Part shown: one piece after another, positions 18,326 to 26,508 of the stretch
How positions within the stretch are numbered: the first letter of the stretch is position 1
Layout: each line of letters begins with the position of its first letter
Source of the DNA: Gammaproteobacteria bacterium
GTDB taxonomy: Bacteria > Pseudomonadota > Gammaproteobacteria > Pseudomonadales > Azotimanducaceae
NCBI GenBank assembly: GCA_026707905.1
Contig: JAPOVY010000060.1
Location: 1 to 33,027, forward strand
Direction of reading: 5' to 3'
DNA: 33,027 bases
Notes under the pieces: generated by a model
Told to the model about the DNA's origin: nothing
Seen by the model: the letters and a program-made list of their open reading frames with translations, nothing else
Database searches by the model: none
Made by a program: the position numbers and the translations under genes

Positions 18326-18839
18326 GGTCATTCCAGTCCAGCGTACCGTTACGGCTCGACTCGTCCCAACAGGTACCGAACTTACCATCCCCGAAGGCGT
18401 ATTCGTTACGCTTACGCAAGCTCTCGGGGGTACCTATACCGTCGTACACAACGGCAACATGGCACGCATCGAAAGCGAAGATGCAGATGCGTTGGGCTTT
18501 GAACCGGAAGTACTGACCTTTGAAGCGCCACCCGATGGCAAGATTTCTGAGGAACAGGTGTGGCAAGCGCTCCGCACCGTACATGACCCGGAGATTCCAG
18601 TGAACATTGTCGATCTCGGTTTGGTATACGATGTGGCCGTGAAGGACAACCAAGTCGAAATCGAAATGACATTGACTGCGCCCGGTTGCGGTATGGGTCC
18701 AGTGCTAATCGAAGATGTAAAACGACGACTACAACGGGTACCGCTGGTAGATGACACGAGCGTAACGTTAGTGTTCGATCCACCGTGGTCGCGCGACATG
18801 ATGTCCGAAGAAGCACAACTTGACCTAGGTTTGTTTTAG
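18315..18839 (+). CDS. sufT: Fe-S cluster maturation protein SufT (DUF59/MIP18 family)
   Basis: The protein has the TIGR03406 SufT layout: an N-terminal segment LVPTGTELTIPEGVFVTLTQ ending in ALGG, then a DUF59/MIP18 domain with VHDPEIPVNIVDLGLVYD and the conserved APGCGMGP cysteine loop. The frame is open from a GTG at 18288, but the GTG at 18315 gives the usual length (174 residues) and a smaller overlap with sufA (11 bases), so I prefer it. SufT helps mature Fe-S proteins when iron demand is high. It is common in gammaproteobacterial and actinobacterial suf operons but absent from the E. coli one. Confidence 0.92.
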   Translation: MERRVIPVQRTVTARLVPTGTELTIPEGVFVTLTQALGGTYTVVHNGNMARIESEDADALGFEPEVLTFEAPPDGKISEEQVWQALRTVHDPEIPVNIVDLGLVYDVAVKDNQVEIEMTLTAPGCGMGPVLIEDVKRRLQRVPLVDDTSVTLVFDPPWSRDMMSEEAQLDLGLF

Positions 18840-18843
18840 TAAC

Positions 18844-19272
18844 GTGCTTACCCTGGCTGAAGTCAAGGAAACGTTCGAGTTTCTCGATGACTGGGAAGAT
18901 CGATACCGTTACATCATCGACTTGGGTAAAGGGCTACCGAATATTGCAGATGAACTTCGCGCCGAAGAGAATCTCGTCAAAGGATGTCAGAGCCTAGTGT
19001 GGATCGTCATAAGTTACGAAGAGAAAGAAGATCAGGTCACGATTCAATTAGATAGCGACGCATTCATTGTGCGTGGTCTCATTGCCATACTGATGACGGT
19101 ATTTCAGCGTCAATCACCTAGTCAAATTGTTGACGAAAACGTTGAAGAACTGTTTGCGGAGTTAGATCTTCTGTCACATTTAAGTCCGACGCGTGGAAAC
19201 GGGCTTCGTTCCATGGTATCGCGTATCAAGCGTGAGGCACAGGGCTTACTCGATCAACGAGCGCTCGCATAG
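18844..19272 (+). CDS. sufE: Sulfur acceptor protein SufE
   Basis: This 142-residue protein has the SufE core: a WEDRYRYIIDLGKGLP helix, then VKGCQSLVWI containing the sulfur-accepting Cys48 (E. coli Cys51), and a C-terminal helix ending SPTRGNGLRSMVSRIK. It accepts persulfide from SufS and hands it to SufB. The GTG start lies four bases after the sufT stop, so it is the last gene of the suf operon. No convincing terminator is visible in the 115 bases to the next gene. Confidence 0.94.
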   Translation: MLTLAEVKETFEFLDDWEDRYRYIIDLGKGLPNIADELRAEENLVKGCQSLVWIVISYEEKEDQVTIQLDSDAFIVRGLIAILMTVFQRQSPSQIVDENVEELFAELDLLSHLSPTRGNGLRSMVSRIKREAQGLLDQRALA

Positions 19273-19387
19273 CTTCTCAATCGATCCAGTTTAGTTAGGT
19301 AGTTAGGCTGATTCGCATCGACTGATTCAGTAATCCACTAGGTCGCCTCGTAGCTGGCTATTCTTTGTCTCCCGGTCAACGAGACCC

Positions 19388-20266
19388 GTGGTAACAGCCT
19401 TGATTAAAGAAATTACTCGCGCAGCACCGTCAGGTTTGCTGGTGTTCTTCGTTCTTCTAGCTCTGATTCTTGCTGACATTGCATTGTTCGTGGTCAGTGT
19501 CTTTTTAGGAATAGTGGCGACGATCATCGTTGCAGTCATTTTGTTTCCAGTTTTCGTGTTCTTGATGGTGGGTTTATTCGTTGTTCATCCGAACGAAGCT
19601 CGCGTATTACAGTTCTTTGGACGCTACGTAGGTACAGTGCGTGAACCTGGATTGCGATGGCAAAACCCGTTTTTTACCAAACGACGAATTTCAGTTCGGG
19701 TACGCAACTTCGAGACTGAACGTTCGAAGGTAAACGATGCGAACGGCAACCCGGTGGAGATTGCTGCCGTGGTCGTTTGGCGCGTTGTAGATACCGCTGA
19801 AGCTTGTTTTCAGGTGGATGATTTCGTGAACTTCATGCGGGTACAGAGCGAGGCCGCGGTTCGGAGCATGGCGACGCAATACCCCTATGACACGACCGAT
19901 GAAGACGTTGTCTCGCTACGTGGCGATACGAAAGCCGTTACCGATCAACTTGAAAGTGAGATTCAGGGACGTTTGAACCAAGCAGGTCTTGAAGTCCTGG
20001 AAGCTCGTATTACTCACCTTGCATACGCACCAGAAATTGCTTCCGCGATGCTGCAACGTCAACAAGCGGGTGCGATAGTCGAAGCACGAGAAAAGATCGT
20101 TGAAGGTGCCGTGAGTATGGTCCAGATGGCTCTTAATGATCTATCAGAACGAGGAGTCGTTGAACTAGATGAAGAGCGTAAGGCTTCGATGGTAAGTAAC
20201 TTGCTTGTGGTGCTTTGCGCAGATAAGAGTACTCAGCCAATCGTCAACGCGAGCTCTCAGAGTTAG
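19388..20266 (+). CDS. SPFH (band 7 / stomatin-like) membrane protein
   Basis: This is a 292-residue protein. Residues ~17-65 are strongly hydrophobic and should form two membrane helices. The SPFH domain follows ([20 protein letters not shown], then RWQNPF and [19 protein letters not shown]), with the heptad-like flotillin region [20 protein letters not shown], then [20 protein letters not shown]. Such proteins organise membrane microdomains or hold proteases and transporters. The start is GTG, with ATG absent in the first 100 residues. No NfeD or protease partner gene is next to it. It lies 115 bases after sufE and may be read through from the suf operon; a functional link to Fe-S assembly is not implied. 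Confidence 0.88.
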   Translation: MVTALIKEITRAAPSGLLVFFVLLALILADIALFVVSVFLGIVATIIVAVILFPVFVFLMVGLFVVHPNEARVLQFFGRYVGTVREPGLRWQNPFFTKRRISVRVRNFETERSKVNDANGNPVEIAAVVVWRVVDTAEACFQVDDFVNFMRVQSEAAVRSMATQYPYDTTDEDVVSLRGDTKAVTDQLESEIQGRLNQAGLEVLEARITHLAYAPEIASAMLQRQQAGAIVEAREKIVEGAVSMVQMALNDLSERGVVELDEERKASMVSNLLVVLCADKSTQPIVNASSQS

Positions 20267-20322
20267 TCCTCGTTAGTACGTCAAAAGATCCGTGATTTGC
20301 AAAGTGAGACAACGCTGTCAGC

Positions 20323-21267
20323 TCAGTCTCTGAAAGAGAGTAGGAACTCAGATGGTTCAACGAGATGGAAATCCGGTGAACTCTCAACTAGCTCTCGTAA
20401 GCGATACACATGACCGGCTCCAAAAATCACAAGGATTCGCTCACCGACTCTGTCCTTTGTGATGTTATATAGGTTTTGAAAAATCAACACGTCCCGACGA
20501 ATCCATTCGATGAGAACGTCGACGCCCGGCTGCTCGGTTCGATTCCCAAATCGCACATCCTCAACGTAGCGACTATTGCTCTCAGCGGCGTGCTCCTGAG
20601 AACTCATTTCCAGGATCAGTCGCCCGACAGTCTTCGTGCGGAAGTTCTCTGCCTCTTCAATTTCTATGTCTCGATAGATGCGCTGTCGATATGCGAGGAA
20701 TTCGTCATAACCATTTGATTTAGCAAAAGCCTCCATCCGTTCTAAAGGTCTATTTGTCATTTCGTCGATAGCGTAAACACGATCGTGAGAAAGTGCTTTC
20801 GCCAATCGAAACCCAATCTGATAAAGCTCGGTACGTTCAAGCTGCTGCAAATCAGGTGATTGCGAGGAATCCCAACTACCGTCAAGGTACTGTGTGTAGA
20901 AAGCATTGACGTTTTCATCGAACTCCGAAGGTATTTCTACTGCGATCATCGTCGGCGCATAGCCTCTCAAAGCTTCGACTAACGCCCTAATTTCTTTTTG
21001 ACGCTTAGGGCTCGTCATGTCATCGGGTTCGACGTGAATTACGTGTTGCGCTAATGTAAAGAAGTGAAACGTGCCGAGAACCATCACGGAGGAATTTCGG
21101 TCGTCAGGGAATCGTTGACTAGCTTTTAACTCGGTAGATACATCAGTCGGTTCGAGTGCAAAAGTCGTGCTAGGTAGCAATAAGAAAGCGAAAACAAGCA
21201 CCAATCGGTGAACTAGACGAATCGGAGATGCGATATCGTGCGCTGATTTACTGTTTCTATGCGTCAT
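20323..21267 (-). CDS. DUF5694 family protein, predicted exported
   Basis: With the ATG at 21267 the product is 314 residues, beginning with a basic stretch and a hydrophobic core (RLVLVFAFLLLPSTTFA) that looks like a signal peptide. After it come VMVLGTFHF, SPKRQKEIRALVEALRGYAP and TELYQIGFRLAKALSHDRVYAIDE, and near the end ILVIFGAGHVYRLREL, which I recognise as DUF5694 (TraB/ChaN-like fold, possibly a peptidase or haem-binding relative). Catalytic function is not established. The frame is open to a GTG at 21372, which overlaps the sigma-factor stop as GTGA. If used, that start adds 35 residues before the signal peptide, so I prefer 21267 but cannot exclude it. It is co-transcribed with the sigma factor. 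Confidence 0.8.
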   Translation of the reverse strand: MTHRNSKSAHDIASPIRLVHRLVLVFAFLLLPSTTFALEPTDVSTELKASQRFPDDRNSSVMVLGTFHFFTLAQHVIHVEPDDMTSPKRQKEIRALVEALRGYAPTMIAVEIPSEFDENVNAFYTQYLDGSWDSSQSPDLQQLERTELYQIGFRLAKALSHDRVYAIDEMTNRPLERMEAFAKSNGYDEFLAYRQRIYRDIEIEEAENFRTKTVGRLILEMSSQEHAAESNSRYVEDVRFGNRTEQPGVDVLIEWIRRDVLIFQNLYNITKDRVGERILVIFGAGHVYRLRELVESSPDFHLVEPSEFLLSFRD

Positions 21268-21368
21268 GTTTAACCGTATATATGTCGTTCGAATGAAGCG
21301 AATAGGTCGTAGGGCTTTGTTACTCAGAACGTGATCCTTTATCTCATTAACGTACACTCGAAACACTC

Positions 21369-22700
21369 TCACGCTCTTGATTGCAGAAATTCTCTTGCGG
21401 ACGTTTCGCTTTCAAATGCTAGTACGCTCTCACGATCATCGCTCGAACCAGCAAACCTGCCTAGTTCGTCCGTCCAGACAGAAAACACCCGGTTTGGATA
21501 ACGGAATTCAAACGTCGGGTGAAGGCCTGTCGGCGATCCTTTTTCTCCAACATAACTCCAGTTATATGTTGAGGTACTCCACACACGTTTTGAATCGATT
21601 AGGTCAAATCCAAAGATATCCACCGTGAATTCTTTCTCCTTACTGTGATCTTGAGTACAGATGAATAAAGGCGACAGTGCTTGGGGAAGAACGAGCACGT
21701 TCTCCTTCACATTAAGGACGTGGGTCACGTGCCCATCCTGCACGGAAATTGCATCTCTCGGTTTTTGAGCAGAGATGGATTGAGCGTCAACGCCTTTCTT
21801 TCGATAGTTAGCGTTTGGGATTAAATTGAACCGATACGCGTTCCAGTCAAGTGTTTTCACATCAATAAAGTCGATCGAGGTTTGAAATAAAAGCGCGAAC
21901 TCCTCGCTCTCAGGATATCCACTCTTACACGGTTCTTCGCTGACCCAGCTTTTCTCTTCGAAACGCGTGACATTACGCTCTGCGTTTTCACTAGCTGACC
22001 AGTGACCAATTCCACACAGGTTTTCATCGTGGTAAAGGTACACAAACCATCGGTCATCCCAATTACTCAGGACCCCGAGATTTGATAGTTGCCGCTTGTG
22101 AGACCGTTCGCTCATTTCATCTACTCCTAGTGTGAGATTAGTTGCAGTTTCCACTTTGGAATCACCCAGAAATGTCTTCCGCAATGCGTGTAAGCCTCGA
22201 GCGATCCGCGTAGATACCGTACTGACATTCAATCCCATCGTTGCAGCGATTTCCTGGTAGCTCATTCCCATGAAATATCGCATGACGAGCGGATCGCTCA
22301 ATTTGGAGTCCAGTTGAGTAGTCTGGCTACGGATTTGAGTGAGTAACTGAGTTTGTATTGCGTCGGACTCTACATCGTTGGATTCGCGATCGAAGCTATC
22401 GAAGAACAAACGCTCTCTTTTTTGCCGTCTCTCGATTGCGCGTAGATGATCAATCGCGGAAGATGCGAGCATGCTGTGCCACCAACCAACAGCGTTTTTC
22501 ACGACGGCGTTATTAGGTTTTGCGTCCATCAATCTAATGACAGAGGATTGAACGATGTCCTCGATGTCTTCCTGTCTGACGAAATATCGTGCCTGTTTCG
22601 TCATGTAGCTCATGTGTCGGCTGATGAACGTTTCGAGTGCGGGTACTTCGTCGTTCCGATAGAAACGTGCTAGTAATTCCTCGTCCGTATCTTGAGCCAT
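21369..22700 (-). CDS. ECF-type RNA polymerase sigma factor with large unknown C-terminal domain
   Basis: This is a 443-residue protein. Residues ~5-95 form sigma region 2 (DIEDIVQSSVIRLM, then WWHSMLASSAIDHLRAIERR), and ~130-178 form region 4 with the helix-turn-helix MSYQEIAATMGLNVSTVSTR. A normal ECF factor would end near residue 185. Here about 260 residues follow, starting with a linker (LGVDEMSERSHKR) and continuing as a soluble, aromatic-rich, mixed alpha/beta sequence with three cysteines and no membrane segment. I do not recognise this domain; it does not look like the SnoaL domain of ECF41-type factors. Downstream, overlapping by GTGA or 101 bases away, is the exported DUF5694 gene. 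No anti-sigma gene is nearby, so the extension may sense the signal itself (inference). Confidence 0.88.
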   Translation of the reverse strand: MAQDTDEELLARFYRNDEVPALETFISRHMSYMTKQARYFVRQEDIEDIVQSSVIRLMDAKPNNAVVKNAVGWWHSMLASSAIDHLRAIERRQKRERLFFDSFDRESNDVESDAIQTQLLTQIRSQTTQLDSKLSDPLVMRYFMGMSYQEIAATMGLNVSTVSTRIARGLHALRKTFLGDSKVETATNLTLGVDEMSERSHKRQLSNLGVLSNWDDRWFVYLYHDENLCGIGHWSASENAERNVTRFEEKSWVSEEPCKSGYPESEEFALLFQTSIDFIDVKTLDWNAYRFNLIPNANYRKKGVDAQSISAQKPRDAISVQDGHVTHVLNVKENVLVLPQALSPLFICTQDHSKEKEFTVDIFGFDLIDSKRVWSTSTYNWSYVGEKGSPTGLHPTFEFRYPNRVFSVWTDELGRFAGSSDDRESVLAFESETSAREFLQSRA

Positions 22701-22742
22701 GTCGAAATCCGTTGGACAGTTTCTCTAAGATGTCTATTGTTA

Positions 22743-22785
22743 ATGTCGTCAGCGAGATTAGTTTTGTCTCATGTCCTGACGACAT
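22743..22785 (-). repeat. Perfect 10-base inverted repeat upstream of the sigma-factor gene
   Basis: ATGTCGTCAG at 22743-22752 is the exact reverse complement of CTGACGACAT at 22776-22785. A second short pair, GAGA/TCTC, lies inside the 23-base loop. It starts 43 bases upstream of the sigma-factor ATG, so it could be an operator or a leader hairpin in the sigma mRNA. No U-run follows it. Confidence 0.6.
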
Positions 22786-22928
22786 TTGTGAGTATTGAAA
22801 AAGACCTGCCGTACTGATTTGTCAACTGAGACGACGATCCAAGAATACGGTTTGGCGATAAAAAGAGGAATCGATCTGTGTAAATGTGTGGTAGGGAGTC
22901 CTCGCCTTGTTGCCAAACTGCAGATTAC

Positions 22929-22972
22929 CGTGATGTATGCATCACGTTAACGCACTAGAGTGCGTTTTAACG
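22929..22972. repeat. Two adjacent dyad-symmetric elements
   Basis: CGTGATG/CATCACG (22929-22935 and 22940-22946, 4-base spacer) is followed, sharing two bases, by a longer dyad. The latter has AACGCACT/AGTGCGTT (22949-22956 and 22959-22966), extended outward by CGTTA at 22945-22949 and TAACG at 22968-22972 with a two-base bulge. Neither is followed by a T-run, so they look more like protein-binding sites than terminators. Confidence 0.55.
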
Positions 22973-23166
22973 AAACTGTGCGGCCGCTGCCGGACTTTAG
23001 GAAGCGAAACGTCTTTCGTACGACATAGGACGTACCAAAGTTACTGTCGCACGTAGGTGAAATCTATTTATTGCCAGTCGCGGGATACATCCCTTAGATC
23101 AGGATTACTCTGAATGAGGATTCGTCGTTGGATTAACCGAGTATGAGTACGCGATCAGCACTCGAG

Positions 23167-23976
23167 TCAATGATCATTTACTGGGTCTGAACCGTATGCG
23201 CGCATGTATAGGCGTGTACGTTCGTTAATGTTCCCATAGAACGATCTCGACTCCTCATCGTACGGGTGCTCCCTCAATCGCGTTGGTATTCCAGAATCAT
23301 TCGCGAGCGGCGCACGATCACGATGCCCGTAATAGATTTGAACAGACTTTCGTTCTGATTCAGTTGGCCTAGTCGTCGCCGTATGAAAAAGGGCAACGTT
23401 AAACAGGGCACACGTTCCCGCCGGACCATGAAGATGAGTAGGAGCACTTCTGCGAAGCTGATCATCAGCCGATTTAAACGGCGAATCTGTTACGTCCTCG
23501 GTAGAAATGCTGAAACAGTGTGTTGTTTCATCGACATCGGTTAGATAAACGATGAGCTGGAGATAGTCGAGACGAAGCGGATGTTCTTCAAAATATCCAC
23601 GATCTCGATGCCATGCTTGGTGAACTTCACCTTTGTGCGTCCCCATTCGTCGCAGACCGATCTCGCCGAAGCAAACGGGTCCACCCATCAGCGCTTCGAT
23701 CTTAGGGAAAATGGAAGGGTGTCGAATGAGCTCATCGAAGCGAGGACTACTTATTAAGGCTTCGTAGTTTGCCTCCTGGCTATATCCGTACGGATGCCAC
23801 ATATATGGGTATTTCGATCGGTCTTCGTCGAACATTGAAAGGAATTTGGCGACGTCTTTAGTTGAAAGGGCTTGCCCTAGATTAAGAAACCCGTTTTGTT
23901 TGAATTCCTCTAGCTCCGACTGAGCTAATCGGATCTTTCGCGTGGTGACCTTCGACATATTGACGCGGATTTTCAT
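23167..23976 (-). CDS. Second PhyH-family Fe(II)/2-oxoglutarate dioxygenase
   Basis: This 269-residue protein has the PhyH iron triad: His123 and Asp125 in WHRDRG and His198 in LFHTA, with Arg209 placed to bind 2-oxoglutarate. QLIVYLTDVDETTHCFSIST is the strand pair usual in these enzymes, and RSAPTHLHGPAGTCALFN follows. It is not a close duplicate of the PhyH gene at 9989-10870. It starts at ATG 23976; a second ATG six codons later is possible. It lies 144 bases downstream of the CoA-transferase gene on the same strand, so it may belong to that catabolic set. Substrate unknown. Confidence 0.87.
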   Translation of the reverse strand: MKIRVNMSKVTTRKIRLAQSELEEFKQNGFLNLGQALSTKDVAKFLSMFDEDRSKYPYMWHPYGYSQEANYEALISSPRFDELIRHPSIFPKIEALMGGPVCFGEIGLRRMGTHKGEVHQAWHRDRGYFEEHPLRLDYLQLIVYLTDVDETTHCFSISTEDVTDSPFKSADDQLRRSAPTHLHGPAGTCALFNVALFHTATTRPTESERKSVQIYYGHRDRAPLANDSGIPTRLREHPYDEESRSFYGNINERTRLYMRAYGSDPVNDH

Positions 23977-24120
23977 TAAAACGAGACTGACATCAGCATT
24001 CCGAATGAGCTCGGTTGAACGATGGCAGAGGAGGAGTATTCCTGATTACGCGATTTTCGTCTACGTGCGTTGGAATCAACGATTTGAAGGTGATTAGTAA
24101 TCATCTCGATCTCGCTAAGA

Positions 24121-25305
24121 TCAGCTGCTCCCAACCACGCCGTCATTCAAGAGCGTTTGCGCGTCCTCATCTGCATAACCAAGCTGCGCCAACAATTCAA
24201 GCGAGTGTTCGCCGAGTTTTGGGGAAGGTCCGCTAATCTCGCTTGGAGTTTCACTAAATCGAGCCGCAGGTCTTGCCTGGCGAACGACACCGAAACCTTC
24301 AAAGTCAATGCTCCGGATCGACTCGCTTGCAACGATCTGCTCGTTATTCAGGAGTTCCTTTCTTCTGAGTAGCGGGGCATTCGGTACATCGTGCTCGTTG
24401 AGTCTCGCCAGTATCTCCGCGGTGTTCCACTTGGCAATCTCCTGAGCGGTGATTCTCTTGCGTTCCTCGGTATGGCGAAGACGTGCCCGCGTCGTTGCGA
24501 AGCGTTCATCGTTGATTAGATCTTCACGGTCTAACGAACGACACATGCCAACCCATTCTCGATCAGAAACCACACCGGCCGTTATGAATCCATCTTTCGT
24601 ACGGTAAATTAGGTCCATCGACCCCGAACCAATTGAAGTGTCAAACTCCGCGTCTTCGTACGTAATGCCGCCCATGCCTTCCGGCCAAAAGAACGCGAGC
24701 AATGCGTCCAGCATTGAGAGTTTGATATGCTGACCTTCACCAGTGCGTTCGCGGTGGTAAAGTGCGCTCACCATCGCTTGAGCAGCGGTCAAGGACGTGA
24801 CCTTGTCCGCAATAACGACTCGAAACATTTCTGGTTCTCTAGTTTCGCGATGCGCTTGAATGTCTGTTGCACCGGACAATGCTTGAATAACTGGATCGTA
24901 GACGCGCTGATTCGCGTATGGACCCGTTTCGCCGAAGCCGCTAATGGAGACATAAATGATGCGTGGGTTTTTTGTGTGTATCGCCTGATCTGAAAATCCC
25001 AACCGATCCATCGCCCCTGGACGGAAATTTTGAAGCAATACGTCCGCGCTTTCGACCAATCGCCAAAGTACCTCTTTCCCCGCATTGCTCTTTAAATCGA
25101 GTGCAATGGATCGCTTGCCACGATTGCAAGAAAAAAACGTCGGAGGAGAACCATTGCGAGGTCGTCCCATAGACCGCATTTGCTCGCCTTGAATTGGCTC
25201 AACTTTAATGACTTCTGCGCCTTGATCGCATAGCATCGCTGCCGCTGCGGGTCCCGAGATCATGCTTGTCAAATCGACTACTCTAATGCCTTCAAGCGGT
25301 CCCAT
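24121..25305 (-). CDS. CaiB/BaiF (family III) CoA-transferase
   Basis: This is a 394-residue protein with the full family III layout. The N-terminus reads MGPLEGIRVVDLTSMISGPA, then AEVIKVEPIQGEQMR; SISGFGETGPYANQRVYDPV follows, and the catalytic aspartate is Asp167 in VVIADKVTSL. RTGEGQHIKLSMLDALLAF and the C-terminal GEHSLELLAQLGY are also typical. It moves CoA between a small organic acid and an acyl-CoA in the cytoplasm. It follows the GST gene by 11 bases, so the two form an operon, perhaps for breakdown of an unusual carboxylic acid. The acid cannot be predicted. Confidence 0.93.
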   Translation of the reverse strand: MGPLEGIRVVDLTSMISGPAAAAMLCDQGAEVIKVEPIQGEQMRSMGRPRNGSPPTFFSCNRGKRSIALDLKSNAGKEVLWRLVESADVLLQNFRPGAMDRLGFSDQAIHTKNPRIIYVSISGFGETGPYANQRVYDPVIQALSGATDIQAHRETREPEMFRVVIADKVTSLTAAQAMVSALYHRERTGEGQHIKLSMLDALLAFFWPEGMGGITYEDAEFDTSIGSGSMDLIYRTKDGFITAGVVSDREWVGMCRSLDREDLINDERFATTRARLRHTEERKRITAQEIAKWNTAEILARLNEHDVPNAPLLRRKELLNNEQIVASESIRSIDFEGFGVVRQARPAARFSETPSEISGPSPKLGEHSLELLAQLGYADEDAQTLLNDGVVGSS

Positions 25306-25316
25306 GTTTGTTCCTT

Positions 25317-25961
25317 TTAGTGTGGTTGTACATAGTTGGCGGTAAACGCTGTCTTGTAGGCATCGCGTTGGATGATTCGATCTCTGTAACGCGTTAATAC
25401 TGCAGAAAATTGAAACCCGTAGTTAATCGCCCAGTCCAGGCAAGAAATCAAGATGATGTCCGCCAATCCGAAACGACCATCTACCACATATTTTCTGTCC
25501 TCTAGGTGATCCGAAACCACTTTAAGGTGCTTATTCGCGTAATCTCTTGCGGCTAAAAGCGAGTTCGGCGCTTCGCCGTATATATCCTTCAGGTCGCCGT
25601 GCCGACGCATAACGTATAGGCTTGTTTCGTCGAGCTCACCATAGCAATAACAAACCCACTCATCCTCTCGCGCTCGCGTCGCAAGATCGGTCGGGATTAC
25701 GAGCGTTGAAGCATCGCCATATCGTTCAATGAGATAGCGACTCATGGCTACGCTCTCCGAGAGTATCACGTTGCCATCGACCAAGGTTGGGATTTTTTGT
25801 TTGGGATTGAGTCGTGTGAATTCTGGTGTCTGGGTTTCACCCGTTCTAGGTCCGATTGGTACAACGTCGTAATCGAGGTTGAGCTCTTCGGCGGTCCAAA
25901 CTGGACGGAATGTACGCGCGGTACCGGCACCCCAGATTTGAATGGCTTGTTGATTTGGCAT
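25317..25961 (-). CDS. Glutathione S-transferase family protein
   Basis: With the ATG at 25961 the protein has 214 residues, the usual GST length. The N-terminal thioredoxin-like domain is seen in AIQIWGAGTARTFRPVWTAE, LNPKQKIPTLVDGNVILSES and MSRYLIERYG; the all-helical C-terminal domain follows, with VDGRFGLADIILISCLDWA. The glutathione-binding KIPTL and SES motifs are present. The frame is open to 26069, but those 36 extra residues do not resemble a GST, so I reject that start. It lies directly upstream of the CoA-transferase (11 bases), suggesting a joint pathway. Substrate unknown. Confidence 0.9.
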   Translation of the reverse strand: MPNQQAIQIWGAGTARTFRPVWTAEELNLDYDVVPIGPRTGETQTPEFTRLNPKQKIPTLVDGNVILSESVAMSRYLIERYGDASTLVIPTDLATRAREDEWVCYCYGELDETSLYVMRRHGDLKDIYGEAPNSLLAARDYANKHLKVVSDHLEDRKYVVDGRFGLADIILISCLDWAINYGFQFSAVLTRYRDRIIQRDAYKTAFTANYVQPH

Positions 25962-26167
25962 TTGAATGGGTCTGTAGCAGAAGAACGAACGAGGGTCAGC
26001 GTGAGATTTTCTCAGCTTGAGAGTACTCGTTATGAAATTCTCCTTAACAAGCGCGTTACGAAAGTGCACGAATCAATGTTCATCGAATTAGGTATTAAGG
26101 ATGTTAGTTTGCTAGCGAAAAAAGCAATTGGAGATCCAGATGTTCCATGTCGATAGACGCAATATGC

Positions 26168-26198
26168 TAGCTTGAACATACCCGATTCGTTCAAGCTA
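26168..26198 (-). repeat. Hairpin-forming inverted repeat at the antitoxin stop codon
   Basis: TAGCTTGAAC (26168-26177) and GTTCAAGCTA (26189-26198) form a perfect 10-base stem with an 11-base loop. On the minus strand the first arm contains the antitoxin TGA stop (26193-26191). There is no T-run on either side, so it is not a clear intrinsic terminator, but it may protect the 3' end of the toxin-antitoxin mRNA. Confidence 0.6.
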
Positions 26199-26508
26199 TC
26201 GCATTCAGTCCATTGTTCTCAACGAGCGACAACAGTTTCAGCGATGCGCCTCGCGGTTTCTTTTCGCCGCGTTCCCACTGACTCACCAGTCCTGCGGTCA
26301 CGTTTAGATAACGCGCAAAGACGGCTTGGCTTGCATTCTCCCGCTGCCTGAGCGCTCGTATTTTTTCGGGAGTCATTTCCTCGACAGGAGTAAGGCACAT
26401 TTCGTCAAACGCCCGCATAGTTTGCTTTGACACTAAACCCGCGGATGCCAGATCCATCGCAGCCTCATGTGCTGCGGCAAAAGCATCACTTTTGTATTTC
26501 TTCGCCAT
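26191..26508 (-). CDS. HTH-type antitoxin (HigA/XRE-like)
   Basis: This is a 105-residue protein. The C-terminal half is an XRE/Cro helix-turn-helix: MTPEKIRALRQRENASQAVF, then ARYLNVTAGLVSQWERGEKK (residues 61-84), and PRGASLKLLSLV. The N-terminal half is helical (HEAAMDLASAGLVSKQ) and should contact the toxin. The ATG is preceded by GAGGTGA at a good distance and overlaps the upstream toxin gene by 23 bases, giving toxin-first order as in HigBA. It should neutralise the toxin and repress the shared promoter at 26910-26938. Confidence 0.88.
   Translation of the reverse strand: MAKKYKSDAFAAAHEAAMDLASAGLVSKQTMRAFDEMCLTPVEEMTPEKIRALRQRENASQAVFARYLNVTAGLVSQWERGEKKPRGASLKLLSLVENNGLNAIA

Larger units (their letters stand above)
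22701..23166. other. 466-base intergenic stretch without a supported gene
   Basis: This stretch lies between the sigma-factor start and the end of the second PhyH gene, both on the minus strand. No credible ORF or RNA gene is visible. It holds three dyad structures, described separately. It also has a perfect minus-strand -35 hexamer TTGACA at 22820-22825, without a good -10 at the normal distance. It most likely contains the sigma operon's promoter and leader. Confidence 0.55.

Noticed and set aside
20267..20322. Terminator between the convergent SPFH and DUF5694 genes
   Set aside because: Only a short TCTCT/AGAGA pair is seen near the end of this gap, without a GC-rich stem or T-run.
21369..21372. 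GTG at 21372 as the DUF5694 start
   Set aside because: It would put 35 charged residues before the signal peptide and lacks a good ribosome site; kept only as an alternative because of the GTGA overlap.
22820..22825. Perfect TTGACA as the sigma-factor operon promoter
   Set aside because: No -10-like hexamer lies at 16-18 bases; the nearest (AATACT) is 23 bases away.
24091..24103. Short dyad TGATTA-G-TAATCA between CoA-transferase and PhyH genes
   Set aside because: Six-base A+T-rich arms are expected by chance at this length; nothing else supports an operator.
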